Assembly (NCBI RefSeq): GCF_004320525.1
Contig: NZ_SIHX01000006.1
Coordinates: 62,001 to 126,000, forward strand
Length of the DNA stretch: 64,000 nt
Direction of reading: 5' to 3'
Source of the DNA: Arthrobacter sp. S39
GTDB lineage: Bacteria > Actinomycetota > Actinomycetes > Actinomycetales > Micrococcaceae
The notes beneath the pieces were generated by a model. The model did not search any database, was not told where the DNA came from, and worked only from the letters and a program-made list of their open reading frames with translations. Of the stretch, positions 54,953 through 63,770 are shown in pieces. Positions within the stretch are counted from its first letter, which is position 1; each line of letters opens with the position of its first letter. Position numbers and translations under genes: made by a program.

Positions 54953-55942
54953 ATGGGCAACAGCTTCCTGGTCACCACCGCTATCCCGGACCCCGGCTTT
55001 CAACTGCTTGCGGACGCCGGCAGGGTCACGGTGCTGCCCGAACCACCCGACTACGAGACGTTGGCGGCGCTGTGCGCCTCAGGAGATTTCGACGTCGTCC
55101 TCACCCAGCTGCGCGACGTGATAGATGCTCCGCTCCTGGCGGGCGCCCGCCTGCGTGGTGTGTCCAACTTCGCTGTCGGTTACAACAATATTGATGTCGA
55201 TGCCGCCACCCGCGCCGGCATCATGGTGGGCAACACACCTGGCGTACTGACCGACGCGACGGCGGACATCGCCATGCTGCTCATCCTCGGCACCGCACGG
55301 CGCGTTGTGGAGGGGGATCAGCTGGTCCGCTCCGGAAGATTTCACGGCTGGGAACCGGAACTCCTGCTCGGCCGCGACGTCTCCGGTGCCGTGCTGGGTC
55401 TCGCGGGTTTTGGCAGGATCGCACGTGCTACGGCAAGGCGCGCTCTCGGCTTCGGCATGGAGGTGCTCTTCTCGCCGCGGCCGCCGTCCGACCGCCCTGT
55501 TAGCGACGAGGAACTCGGCGAGTTCGTGGGCAGGGTCCGCCAGGTGCCGTGGGAGGAACTTGTTGAACGCAGCGACTTCCTGTCCTTGCACGTGCCGCTC
55601 TCGGATCAGACCCGACACCTCGTGGACGCGGACGTGCTGCACCGCATGAAACCCGACGCCATCCTGATCAATACCGCGCGCGGGCCAGTCGTTCACGAGG
55701 ATGCGCTGGTGGAAGCGCTGCAGAACAACGTCATCGCCGCGGCGGGACTGGACGTGTTCGAGGACGAACCGCGGCTGGCCCCGGGGCTGAACGAACTGCA
55801 CAACACCGTCCTGTTGCCGCACGTCGGCAGCGCCACGGTGCGCGTCCGGAGCGAGATGGCGCGACTGAGTGCGCTCAATGCTGTGGCGATGGCTGAGGGT
55901 CGTGCACCGCTGCACCCCGTCAGCTCGTACGTCAAAGCGTAA
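54953..55942 (+). CDS. D-2-hydroxyacid dehydrogenase (glyoxylate/hydroxypyruvate reductase type)
   Basis: 329-residue NAD(P)-dependent enzyme: substrate loop [20 protein letters not shown], Rossmann motif [18 protein letters not shown], catalytic Arg in [15 protein letters not shown], Glu in DVFEDEP and His in LLPHVGSAT. It reduces glyoxylate or hydroxypyruvate to glycolate or D-glycerate, or works in the oxidative sense. ATG at 54953 follows GGAAGG by nine bases; TTG at 54947 is possible. Followed by the FMN oxidase; glycerate kinase in the opposite operon would use a glycerate product. Confidence 0.92.
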   Translation: MGNSFLVTTAIPDPGFQLLADAGRVTVLPEPPDYETLAALCASGDFDVVLTQLRDVIDAPLLAGARLRGVSNFAVGYNNIDVDAATRAGIMVGNTPGVLTDATADIAMLLILGTARRVVEGDQLVRSGRFHGWEPELLLGRDVSGAVLGLAGFGRIARATARRALGFGMEVLFSPRPPSDRPVSDEELGEFVGRVRQVPWEELVERSDFLSLHVPLSDQTRHLVDADVLHRMKPDAILINTARGPVVHEDALVEALQNNVIAAAGLDVFEDEPRLAPGLNELHNTVLLPHVGSATVRVRSEMARLSALNAVAMAEGRAPLHPVSSYVKA

Positions 55943-55997
55943 CCAAAACTCATTACCTGACGTGGCAGTGCCACAACACCATGCCCAGGAGGCATCA

Positions 55998-57362
55998 ATG
56001 ACGCATACCCTAGAGCCTGCCAACCCCAGGACGACCACGCAACCTGTGGCAACCGACGCGCCTGCCGGAGCAGGCAACCTGTCCACCGGCATAGCCATGA
56101 CCGGCACTGTCAGCGGTGGACCTGCCGCAGTTCCGGCAGCCCTGAAGCGCCGTATCCCGAAGTACGCGGACCTTGCCCCGCTGATGCAGTTCAAGAAGCC
56201 CGAGTTCAGCAAGGAAGCCCGGCTCAAGCGTGCCAGCACCATCTGGGAACTGCGCGACATCGCCAAGCGCCGCACCCCGCAGGCGCTCTTCGACTACACC
56301 GACGGCGCCGCCGAAGCAGAGATCACCCTGCGCCGCGCCCGCGAAGCCTTCCTGGACATCGAGTTCCGGCCCGGCATCCTGCGCAACGTCTCCCAGATCG
56401 ACCTGACCACCGACATCCTGGGCAAGTCCTCCCGGCTGCCCGTGGGCATTGCCCCCACGGGCTTTACCCGCATGATGCAGTCCGAAGGTGAGTACGCCGG
56501 CTCGCAGGCGGCCGAAGCCGCGGGCATCCCCTACACCCTCTCCACCATGGGCACCGCCTCCATCGAAGACGTGGCCGCCGCCGCCCCGAACGGCCGCAAC
56601 TGGTTCCAGCTGTATCTGTGGACGGACCGCGACCGCTCGCTGGAACTGATCGAGCGCGCCGCCAAGGCCGGAAACGACACCCTGATGGTCACTGTGGACA
56701 CCGCCGTCGCCGGCGCCCGCCTGCGCGACGTCCGCAACGGCATGACCATCCCGCCGGCACTGACCATCAAGACCGTCCTGGATGCGTCCTACCGCCCCGC
56801 CTGGTGGTTCAACTTCCTCACGCACGAGCCGCTGACCTTCGCCTCGCTGTCCCGCTACACGGGCACGGTGGCCGACCTCATCAACTCGATGTTCGACCCC
56901 ACCCTGACGTTCGAGGACCTCGACTGGCTGCGCGAAACCTGGAAGGGCAAGCTCGTGGTCAAGGGCATCCAGACCGTTGAAGACGCCCGCAAGGTGGTGG
57001 ACCACGGCGCCGACGGCGTGGTGCTCTCCAACCACGGCGGCCGCCAGCTGGACCGCGCACCCATCCCGTTCCACCTGCTGCCGGACGTCAAGGACGCCTT
57101 CACCAAGGACAACTCCGACGCCGCCATCATCCTGGACACCGGCATCATGAGCGGCGCGGACATCGTCGCAGCCCTGGCCCTGGGCGCGGACTTCACGCTG
57201 ATCGGCCGCGCGTACCTGTACGGCCTGATGGCCGGTGGCCGGGCCGGTGTTGACCGCGCCATCCAGATCCTGGAGAAGGACATGGCCCGCACCATGGCAC
57301 TGCTGGGCGTCAGCAAGATCTCCGAGCTGACCCCGGACCACGTGCGCCTGCTCAACAAGTAG
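55998..57362 (+). CDS. lldD: FMN-dependent alpha-hydroxyacid oxidase/dehydrogenase (lactate/glycolate type)
   Basis: 454-residue TIM-barrel flavoenzyme that oxidises L-lactate, glycolate or a similar 2-hydroxy acid to the 2-oxo acid. Active-site blocks are [39 protein letters not shown] and the catalytic His/Arg pair in [11 protein letters not shown]. The N-terminal 45 residues are a flexible Thr/Ala-rich tail. ATG at 55998 has AGGAGG ahead. It forms a pair with the upstream hydroxyacid dehydrogenase, 55 bases apart, probably under the operators at 54.4-54.5 kb. Symbol by similarity; glycolate is as likely a substrate as lactate. Confidence 0.9.
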   Translation: MTHTLEPANPRTTTQPVATDAPAGAGNLSTGIAMTGTVSGGPAAVPAALKRRIPKYADLAPLMQFKKPEFSKEARLKRASTIWELRDIAKRRTPQALFDYTDGAAEAEITLRRAREAFLDIEFRPGILRNVSQIDLTTDILGKSSRLPVGIAPTGFTRMMQSEGEYAGSQAAEAAGIPYTLSTMGTASIEDVAAAAPNGRNWFQLYLWTDRDRSLELIERAAKAGNDTLMVTVDTAVAGARLRDVRNGMTIPPALTIKTVLDASYRPAWWFNFLTHEPLTFASLSRYTGTVADLINSMFDPTLTFEDLDWLRETWKGKLVVKGIQTVEDARKVVDHGADGVVLSNHGGRQLDRAPIPFHLLPDVKDAFTKDNSDAAIILDTGIMSGADIVAALALGADFTLIGRAYLYGLMAGGRAGVDRAIQILEKDMARTMALLGVSKISELTPDHVRLLNK

Positions 57363-58583
57363 CCGGCAGGCGGGTCACAGTTCCGGCGGAAGTAACAGCG
57401 GGCGTGTCAGCGCCTTTGCGTATTCTCTAGCCGAGACACGATCCCAACGGGGATCAACGAGGGTTCGATATCCGCCACGGATATGCTTCATTACGCAATC
57501 CCGACGCCGTGGCATTCTTTACAGACAGGGCCGAAGGCGCTCGTTGTTCCGCCGCGGGCGGCACGGGCGGCTTTGGCCCTGATTGCTGCGGAGGGGGATG
57601 ACACCTGCCGTTGTCTTGGACCGGGTCCGACCCGGGCAGCCGCGCGCCCGCTTGCGAGGATCCGTGGTCGCAGGCGGTTTAAGCCGGTCTTGCACTCGTA
57701 TCTTGTCCCGGGTGCCGTGTCGCTATTCTTATACGCGATGAAAGCCGGAACGGGGCAGCACATCGGGATCTAACGCCCTGAGAACCCCTGTGTTGCTGGC
57801 CAGCAGGCATGCTTCGCCGGCCCTCTAGGGCACGATGCCTAAGTTGGAGTCGTCGGTCCGCTGTTGCAGGCCCAGCCCGGAACTGCGGGTCGGAGGCGTG
57901 CGGTGACGGCGCGCGCACAGTAACCCTTGACAGTGAGGGCCACGTTCCCGGTTAATCCCTGACAGGGCGGCCCCGTGGCCGTCGTGTCGTGTCGATTCCT
58001 ATCCTAACTGCAGATGTTTAAGTACCGGTGGGGGTAGCCAAGGTCGGCGAGGGGGAGCGTCCGGCAGAACTTAAGTTGTTCGACGTGGGAGTTGATCCCT
58101 GCTCGTGTGCCTAAGGGATCACGTTGCCCGAGGCCGAGACGAGTACGAGGGCAGTTCAAAACCATATGCTAGTGCCTCGTAGGCGGCGAAGGGCCAGGCT
58201 AGCTGCTGCGCCGAGACGATCCGCATGGATTGCCGCTTATTCTCGCGACTCCCGCACGACCACCATGCGCGGGGTAATTTTCCTGGGCCTTTCGTGGCCA
58301 GCAGACAGGATCATGTTGGAAGCACTGAGGATGCGCTAGCAGATAGTGGTCACACCTTGGATGGTTATGCATGCCGACAGCCGCAGTGCTGAACGCTGCA
58401 ACTGTGGAGAACCATGAGTTATACCCCGACGGAAATGCGGGGTGCCTTGTCCGGATCCTTCCGGACAAGGCACCCCGTTACTGTCTCTGCACTTTACTCG
58501 CCCGAAGGGATTCCCTAAGGCAGGAATCCGAGCGTCAATAGGGGACTTGAAGCCTTCGAAGTCGGGCCTCTCGATCGACTCCG
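57363..58583. other. 1.2 kb stretch with only gene remnants
   Basis: No intact gene is convincing. 57491-57763 minus contains TAPGTRYECK, like the start of a small zinc-ribbon protein, but later cysteine pairs are lost. 58004-58102 minus reads GINSHVEQLKFCRTLP and ends GYPHRYLNICS with a stop, like the tail of a larger protein. A perfect hairpin GATCCC/GGGATC is at 57439-57454. The right end carries the transporter terminator. Confidence 0.45.
58438..58477. terminator. Strong hairpin downstream of the MFS transporter
   Basis: CGGGGTGCCTTGTCCGG (58438-58454) and its exact complement (58461-58477) form a 17-base stem with a 6-base loop, 107 bases beyond the transporter stop on the minus strand. 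Confidence 0.8.
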
Positions 58584-59900
58584 CTAGTGCCCTGTGATCA
58601 CAACTTTCTCAGGAGCCCGCGACCCGCTCTTGAGCCTCAGAGTTAGCACGGTGCCGATGGCGACGAGGGCTACAACGAACCAGAGCCCGGACAGTTTGCT
58701 GCCCGTAAGATCTTCCATGAGTCCCATGACGTAGGGGCCGATGAAACCTCCAAACAAGCCTATGGTGTTCACAAACGCCAGTCCGGCCGCCAGGGTAGAG
58801 CCAGCCATTCTTGTGGCCGGATATGTGTACAGCACTGACTGGTGGGCGAAGAAGTTGAAGGCCGCGAGGCTGAATCCAATCAGGCCGAGAACGGGTCCGC
58901 CCACTGCTCCGAGAGCAAATCCTGCACAAACGCCCGCCAAGGTCACCGTCGCTATGGCCTTGGAACGGCGCGGTGATGTCGCGAATCGGGGTACGAGCAA
59001 AGCGCCGATTCCGCAGAAGATCCAGGGAATAGCTGTAAGCAGGCCGATTTGGACGGAGCTGAGATTGCCGTAGGTTCCGATGATTGACGGGAGGAAGAAG
59101 CTCAGGGCGTAGACCGCTATCTGATGAGTGAAGTAGATTGCGACAACGAGAAGGATTTGCCGGTCTTTGACGACATGACGCAGTTTGGTGATTCCGGCGT
59201 GAGCCGCTCCCGCCTTTTCCTCAGTTGAGATTCGTGTCTCGAGGTCGTTCGCTTCTTCAGGTGTGAGGAACGTGGCGTCCGATGGCTTATTGGGAAGGTA
59301 CTTCCACACAACGAAGGCGAGCCCACATGCCGGGAGGCCCTCGATAATGAACATCCACTGCCAGCCGTGGAGTCCAGCCATGCCATCCAGAGTGAGCAGA
59401 ATACCGCCGAGTGGTGCACCGACAATATTCGCGATAACAACCCCGAGCAGGAAGAGACCGATTACTTTCGCTCTGTCTTGAACGACAAACCACTGGGTGA
59501 GGAGGTACATGACGCCCGGGAAAAGGCCTGCCTCGGCAACGCCAAGAAGCATGCGCAAGATGTAAAAGGACCACTCATCCTGAACAAAAGCCATGCAGGC
59601 AGATATCAGTCCCCAGGTGATCATGATCCTCATGATCCAAAACCGTGCACCCACCTTGTGCATGATCAGGTTGGAGGGTATCTCCGACAAGGCGTATGTA
59701 ATAAAGAAGAGCCCGGCGCCAATACCGAAAGCAGTCGCCGATATACCAAGGTCAATCTCCATGCGATCTTTGGCCATGCCGATATTGGTTCGGTCCAAAA
59801 ACGCGAGAATGTATGCGCCTATCAGCAAGGGCATTATTTTTCTAATTATCAGTGCATTAATAACCTGCGGAGAACGCATCGTTGCGGTCTTAGTCAGCAT
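58584..59900 (-). CDS. MFS transporter, anion:cation symporter (ACS) type
   Basis: 438 residues and 12 membrane helices. The first-helix motif LLIGAYILAFLDRTNIGMAK and the SEIPSNLIMHKVGARFWIMR loop are typical of ACS carriers that take up organic acids such as galactonate, tartrate or phthalate; WGLISACMAFV follows. AAAGG lies about twelve bases before the ATG. An exact operator copy lies 358 bases upstream, and the gene stands at the edge of the BKACE regulon, so it probably imports the substrate or an intermediate of that pathway. Confidence 0.9.
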   Translation of the reverse strand: MLTKTATMRSPQVINALIIRKIMPLLIGAYILAFLDRTNIGMAKDRMEIDLGISATAFGIGAGLFFITYALSEIPSNLIMHKVGARFWIMRIMITWGLISACMAFVQDEWSFYILRMLLGVAEAGLFPGVMYLLTQWFVVQDRAKVIGLFLLGVVIANIVGAPLGGILLTLDGMAGLHGWQWMFIIEGLPACGLAFVVWKYLPNKPSDATFLTPEEANDLETRISTEEKAGAAHAGITKLRHVVKDRQILLVVAIYFTHQIAVYALSFFLPSIIGTYGNLSSVQIGLLTAIPWIFCGIGALLVPRFATSPRRSKAIATVTLAGVCAGFALGAVGGPVLGLIGFSLAAFNFFAHQSVLYTYPATRMAGSTLAAGLAFVNTIGLFGGFIGPYVMGLMEDLTGSKLSGLWFVVALVAIGTVLTLRLKSGSRAPEKVVITGH

Positions 59901-60314
59901 GGACGTTATTAGCCTTTCGTGAGGGGTTGCTTCTTCGAAGCATTCCTGAAATCTGATGGCTCAGTTTTCTACTTTTTCAGCGGCCGCTGCAGGGATCGAA
60001 TCCGTGCCGTAGCTGGCCCCTGGACGCCCTGCAGGGCCGGGAGAACCCATCGGTGACCTCGGACCCGCGGTTCCCGCCGTGCCAGTCGCCAGGAAGAAAC
60101 CGACGAGTGTTTATTGCGTGGTTCATCGTCCGATTTCAGCCCTTCTTTTACTGACGCCACGGTCTCGCTGGGCAAACTTGTGACCACGGAACTGGAGTTG
60201 ATTACATCCCTGGCATGCGGCCGGGTGTGACTCTCATTACATGCTGAGTGGCCGTTGTTAAGCAACGTTAAGGGCTTGGCTGGCGTGGATAGGGCTGCTA
60301 CATAAAACTAGACA
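59901..60314. promoter_or_regulatory. Divergent region ahead of the MFS transporter, with regulon operator
   Basis: 414 bases without a gene. It contains the best operator copy, TTAAGCAACGTTAA, at 60258-60271. A 98-codon minus-strand frame at 59969-60265 looks like shadow sequence. Confidence 0.6.
60258..60271. promoter_or_regulatory. Regulon operator copy 4 (exact consensus)
   Basis: TTAAGCAACGTTAA with TTAA arms around GCAACG. It is 44 bases ahead of the gamma-carbonic anhydrase remnant and upstream of the MFS transporter. Confidence 0.75.
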
Positions 60315-60565
60315 ATGCCCCCAGAGATTCGTGAATCAGCTTTTGTTGCCCCGACCACTTCGATCATCGGCAAGGTTAGGCTCGCCAGAGACTCCCGCGT
60401 TTTCCATGACGCTTATGTCCAGGCAGACGCCCCAATCATGTCCGCACGGGGAGGGTCAGTAAGTGACAGGACAACGTCGTCCTGCGCGGACCCGGCTGCC
60501 CCTGTACCGTAGGCGACCGCACAAAGCGCAGGTCACTCCCCTGTGATTCACGACTCCACGGCCGG
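60315..60565 (+). pseudogene. Frameshifted gamma-carbonic anhydrase-like gene
   Basis: The first 40 codons read MPPEIRESAFVAPTTSIIGK and VFHDAYVQADAP, matching the start of the 44.6 kb hexapeptide protein (EAWVAPTATVVGSATVG...). After about 60435 the frame shifts; in another frame QDNVVL and ADPGCP reappear at about 60460-60490, followed by TVGDRT. Several small deletions explain this, so it is a dead paralogue. It once lay directly behind a regulon operator. Confidence 0.7.
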
Positions 60566-60574
60566 GCCAAGACG

Positions 60575-60739
60575 GTAAGTCTTGACGGGATTGTGGAACG
60601 GTTTTCCCAAGGGGAATTCGATCTGGTTGCTTGCGGCCGGGCACTGTTGACGGATCCCGGATGGGTGGCCAAGCTTGAGCGCGGGGCCCTTGACGAATTA
60701 CTGTCCTTCCGTGCAGTTGATCGATCCATTCTCTACTGA
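60575..60739 (+). pseudogene. C-terminal remnant of an Old Yellow Enzyme-type oxidoreductase
   Basis: 54 codons ending in TGA read DGIVERFSQGEFDLVACG, then RALLTDPGWVAKLERGALDE, which is the typical C-terminal end of NADH:flavin oxidoreductases of the OYE family (GEFDLVAVGRALLADPEW...). No start or barrel core is present. It directly follows the gamma-carbonic anhydrase remnant, so two genes of an older operon have decayed together. Confidence 0.65.
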
Positions 60740-60949
60740 CTGAAGCGGGACACGAGCTCCTCTCGCACCAGTTGGGTTCTCGCCGCACCGGTCAGAGGGG
60801 AATGCGCCACTCCGACCGGTGCGTAGGGCAGGGACCTCGTGGTGCCCTGCCTCCGGCGCGCTTTTGTTCGTCCTGAAATGTAGCGCATCACCATGGTGGC
60901 GAATGAGGGGACTCCCTGCATTGTTGCCGCATCATCGCATCCAGGGGAG
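60740..60949. other. Inverted repeats and possible gene tail between remnants and SnoaL gene
   Basis: GCACCGGTC (60785-60793) pairs with GACCGGTGC (60814-60822). A minus-strand frame ending at 60733 closes with PLTGAARTQLVREELVSRF, like a regulator tail, but has no coding context. Confidence 0.35.
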
Positions 60950-61384
60950 TCAGCCGGCTGTTGGTTGGCTTGCTTCGGCGACTTTTGCGGTGTCGACGAA
61001 CTGTTCGAAGCGGACGATGAGTCCGCCGCGAACGATGAAGTGGTGGGCCACGCGGACGTTCAAGGGTTTTCCGGTGGCCCGGTGCTGGGCGGTATATCTG
61101 GCCAGGACCACCACGTTTTCGCCTTCGACGATGTAGGTGTCGTCGTGGGCGGTCCAGTCATCCCAGTCCCGGCCCAGGATTTCCATGACGTTTGATGTGA
61201 CTCCCGCGGGTGTCCGGTAGGTTCCGGCGAGGGGGAAGCCGGCCATCTCCGTCCACTCGACATCCGGGGCCATGGTGGCGCGGAGCGCTTCGAGGTCACC
61301 AGCTGCTGATGCAATGTACTGCCGGCGGACGACGTCGCGGGGCTGGGTTGACGGGACGGGCTCGGTAGTACCGTTCAGCCCCAT
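60950..61384 (-). CDS. SnoaL/ketosteroid isomerase-like protein
   Basis: 144 residues with the cone-shaped NTF2-like fold: helix RDVVRRQYIASAAGDLEALR, then APDVEWTEMAGFPLAGTYR, and the strands VAHHFIVRGGLIVRFEQFVD. Family members are small isomerases, hydrolases or polyketide cyclases, or simply binding proteins. The ATG lies ten bases inside the end of the MBL-fold gene, so the two are translationally coupled and probably act on the same compound. Substrate unknown. Confidence 0.85.
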   Translation of the reverse strand: MGLNGTTEPVPSTQPRDVVRRQYIASAAGDLEALRATMAPDVEWTEMAGFPLAGTYRTPAGVTSNVMEILGRDWDDWTAHDDTYIVEGENVVVLARYTAQHRATGKPLNVRVAHHFIVRGGLIVRFEQFVDTAKVAEASQPTAG

Positions 61385-62181
61385 GTCATTTCCCCTTTGG
61401 CGACCTTGGGCCCGATTTGCGCGGCAATGAGCATCCCGGAGTTCGGATGGCTTTCGATTAGGGCAGCCGTGACAGACGCCCCGTCCGCTGAGCGGGCGAG
61501 GATCCGCTCGAATTCCTGGAGGTAGGACCGGGTGTAGTCGATACCCGAGGCGTCGTTGGCGGTTCCCGGCAGTCGGTGCCCTGCGATGACGAGCTCCGGG
61601 TTCAGGGCCTGCATCTGGTCAAGGAGCTCGATCCATGCCGAGCGCTGTTCGGGAGTTGCGGTGTCTGCGGTCCACACGTGTTCCTCCTGGAAGACCAGGA
61701 CTCCGCCGACGACTGCATTGTGGGCCGCGTTGTAGAGGTAGTGCCTGTCGGGGAGGGTCTCTGAGCCGCCCCGGAGTTCGAAGCGGTGCCCCTCAAGTTC
61801 GATGGCGTCCGCGGTCAGGGGGGTGATCGTGGCCAGGCGCGTTGGAAGGTTGGCCCCCAACGCGGCCCAGGCCTTGAGCTTGCCCTCGTAGGTTGCCTGG
61901 ATGTGGTCTATCACGATGGGGGTCGCCAGGATCGTGGCATTCGGGAACGCGTCGGCAATTGCTTCCAGGCCGAAGTAGTAATCGGGGTCGGCGTGGCTGA
62001 TGAAGACCGTTTCCAGGTCCTTGCCGGAGTCCAGGACCGCCGCAACCAGCCGGTGGCCATCAGCCCGTGTAAAGCCGGCGTCCACGAGGAGAGCCTTTGA
62101 GGGGCCGGTAATCAACGTTGCTGACTTGTTGGGTGAACCTGCGGGGAAGTCGAGATCGAAAACCTCAAAATTCAGTGACAT
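61375..62181 (-). CDS. Metallo-beta-lactamase-fold hydrolase with altered metal motif
   Basis: 268 residues. Fold marks are NKSATLITGPSKALLVDAGF, the metal loop VFISHADPDYYFGLEAIAD and a later LVIAGHRLPG. The standard HxHxDH reads HADPDYY, so two of the usual zinc histidines are replaced, which implies a changed or single metal site, as in some divergent MBL subfamilies. ATG at 62181 has AAAGG ten bases ahead; the longer frame passes through the palindromic operator. Coupled to the SnoaL gene and downstream of a MarR gene on the same strand. Confidence 0.85.
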   Translation of the reverse strand: MSLNFEVFDLDFPAGSPNKSATLITGPSKALLVDAGFTRADGHRLVAAVLDSGKDLETVFISHADPDYYFGLEAIADAFPNATILATPIVIDHIQATYEGKLKAWAALGANLPTRLATITPLTADAIELEGHRFELRGGSETLPDRHYLYNAAHNAVVGGVLVFQEEHVWTADTATPEQRSAWIELLDQMQALNPELVIAGHRLPGTANDASGIDYTRSYLQEFERILARSADGASVTAALIESHPNSGMLIAAQIGPKVAKGEMTWG

Positions 62182-62257
62182 GTTGGTGAACCTTTCTCGG
62201 ATGTCCCCGGAAAATGTCCGGGACGAGTCGCGCAAGGCACGCTCACTCAGATCCAAC

Positions 62258-62277
62258 ATAGCTGACCAGTCAGCTAT
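62258..62277. promoter_or_regulatory. MarR-type palindromic operator
   Basis: ATAGCTGAC and its exact complement GTCAGCTAT around a CA centre, between the MarR stop and the MBL start. Size and symmetry suit a MarR dimer. Confidence 0.75.
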
Positions 62278-62301
62278 TCCCGAGGGTTGGGCCCAAAATA
62301 G

Positions 62302-62796
62302 TCAAGGCATGATCGGCAGCTCCCGCGCGGCGTGCTTGCTGATCTTTTTCACGGCAGCCGAGAATACCTCCGACTCCGCGGGTGAAAGCAGGCTGAGGAG
62401 GTGCCGTTCGATGTTTTCTACATGGCGGGCACTGGCGCGAAGGAGCACGTCTTCGCCGTGTGGAGAGAGACGGATCAGCTGGACCCGGGCGTCAGAAGCA
62501 GAGTTCCTGCGTTCGATCAGGCCCAGCGCTGACGCGCGCTGCACCAGCCGGGTGGCTCCGCCGGAGGTCAGTACCCGGGCCTGGGCGATGTCCCGCACCG
62601 GGATTCCCTCAGTACCGGCCCTCCCCGCCAGAAGCAGAAGTTCAAAAACGGAATGACTGATACCGAATTCCTGCTCCAGGTCACGCCCCAAGAGGTACTC
62701 AAGCCGGTTCGCCGCGCCCAGGAGACGCCCGAAAACCAAAACGCGATAATCATTGGCAGCCTCTTGGCCGGACTCGAATTCCATCACACCGCTCAC
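62302..62796 (-). CDS. MarR-family regulator of the MBL/SnoaL genes
   Basis: 164 residues: helices LGAANRLEYLLGRDLEQEFG, DNA-binding core IPVRDIAQARVLTSGGATRL and wing RRNSASDARVQLIRLSPHG. The start is GTG 62796 or ATG 62784; neither has a good ribosome site. Unlike the usual divergent layout, it lies upstream on the same strand as its likely targets, and the palindrome lies in the 120-base gap between. A repressor for the MBL and SnoaL pair is the simplest reading. Confidence 0.9.
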   Translation of the reverse strand: MSGVMEFESGQEAANDYRVLVFGRLLGAANRLEYLLGRDLEQEFGISHSVFELLLLAGRAGTEGIPVRDIAQARVLTSGGATRLVQRASALGLIERRNSASDARVQLIRLSPHGEDVLLRASARHVENIERHLLSLLSPAESEVFSAAVKKISKHAARELPIMP

Positions 62797-63770
62797 AGTC
62801 CAACACTAAACCGCAGCGGACCATGGGTCGTTCGAACGGGCAGACTGGGCTGGGCCATGGTCAGGGTTGACGGGGCTGACAGATCCGTCATCGGAGGTTA
62901 GAGACGGCCCTTTTTACGGGCACTTCCCCGCCCATTTCAAGGCCGATGATCGACCTTTCGTCAAGCCGGTCGAGGGTGTTCTTAACGCATTACGGCTGTG
63001 CTGGCAGGGGAGGGCGTCACTCAAGATTGGGGTGGCGCAGGTACTGGTCTCCCTGCTGGTCCCGTTAGCACGGGCAAGCGCGGCTTTTGGAACACCGCTG
63101 CCGTCGCGCCCGTTCCGGCGTGAGGGTCGATCGACCTCCACCTGGCCATCGCCGCCTACACATACGACAAACTAACCGCGGCCGAACAGCAATCACTCCC
63201 CAGCGAGGGACATCTTGTCGACGCCGTGGGATGGGCCGAACAAGTCACAGACACGGCCGCCCGTCAGTAGTCACTACGAGAGACGCGTTCCCTTCTGTTT
63301 AGGCCTCGGCCGCAAGGACGGCCAAAAGGGCATCACCGGATCCGGCTGACGGTGCGGCTCACGATGACGGACCTCAAAACCGGATGCCCGTGGAGCTTGT
63401 ACAACCACACGCATGCCGGGTGACTTCGCTACGGCCTTACGGCAGATGGACATCAAAACGCCATTCGCTTCAGCCCCTCCGTCACGTCACAGCAGCTCAG
63501 GAGGGATCTCTGGCGCTGAACTGCCTCATTTCCTTATGTAACAAGGGATGACTACGTAACCAAAATGACAGCAAAAAGTCGAAAAGGGTTGACATCATCG
63601 TGTCCCTAAGTTCATGATTACGTAGTCACCGTGAATACGTAACCAGAATCACAGGCTGAAGAAGTGGCGCTACCAAGCCGTAGTTTCTGGCGGGGCATCC
63701 ACGGCAGCAACCCTTGGGTGGACCGTCCAGAAGTCAACACCCGCGCAACCCATAGATGATAGGAACTTCA
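62797..63770. other. Gap with a gene tail and the acyl-CoA synthetase promoter
   Basis: 974 bases. 63130-63270 plus reads DLHLAIAAYTYDKLTAAEQ, then HLVDAVGWAEQVTD and a stop, which looks like the last 46 codons of a lost gene of unknown type. The rest to 63540 shows nothing clear. The right part holds the promoter and operator-like sites listed separately. Confidence 0.45.
63550..63644 (+). promoter_or_regulatory. Promoter with three TACGTA operator-like sites
   Basis: GACTACGTAACC (63550-63561), GATTACGTAGTC (63616-63627) and GAATACGTAACC (63633-63644) share GAnTACGTA(A/G)(C/T)C, a pattern suited to GntR-type dimers. A -35 TTGACA (63589-63594) and a -10 CATGAT (63613-63618) with 18-base spacing overlap the second site. 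Repression of the downstream synthetase is likely. Confidence 0.6.

Noticed and set aside
57455..57485. tRNA-like T-arm (GGGTTCGATATCC)
   Set aside because: The stem bases do not pair properly, and no acceptor, D-arm or anticodon arm can be built around it.
62867..63175. Possible insertion-sequence remnant
   Set aside because: No terminal inverted repeats, DDE motif or target duplication could be seen; only a short unidentified gene tail is supported at 63130-63270.
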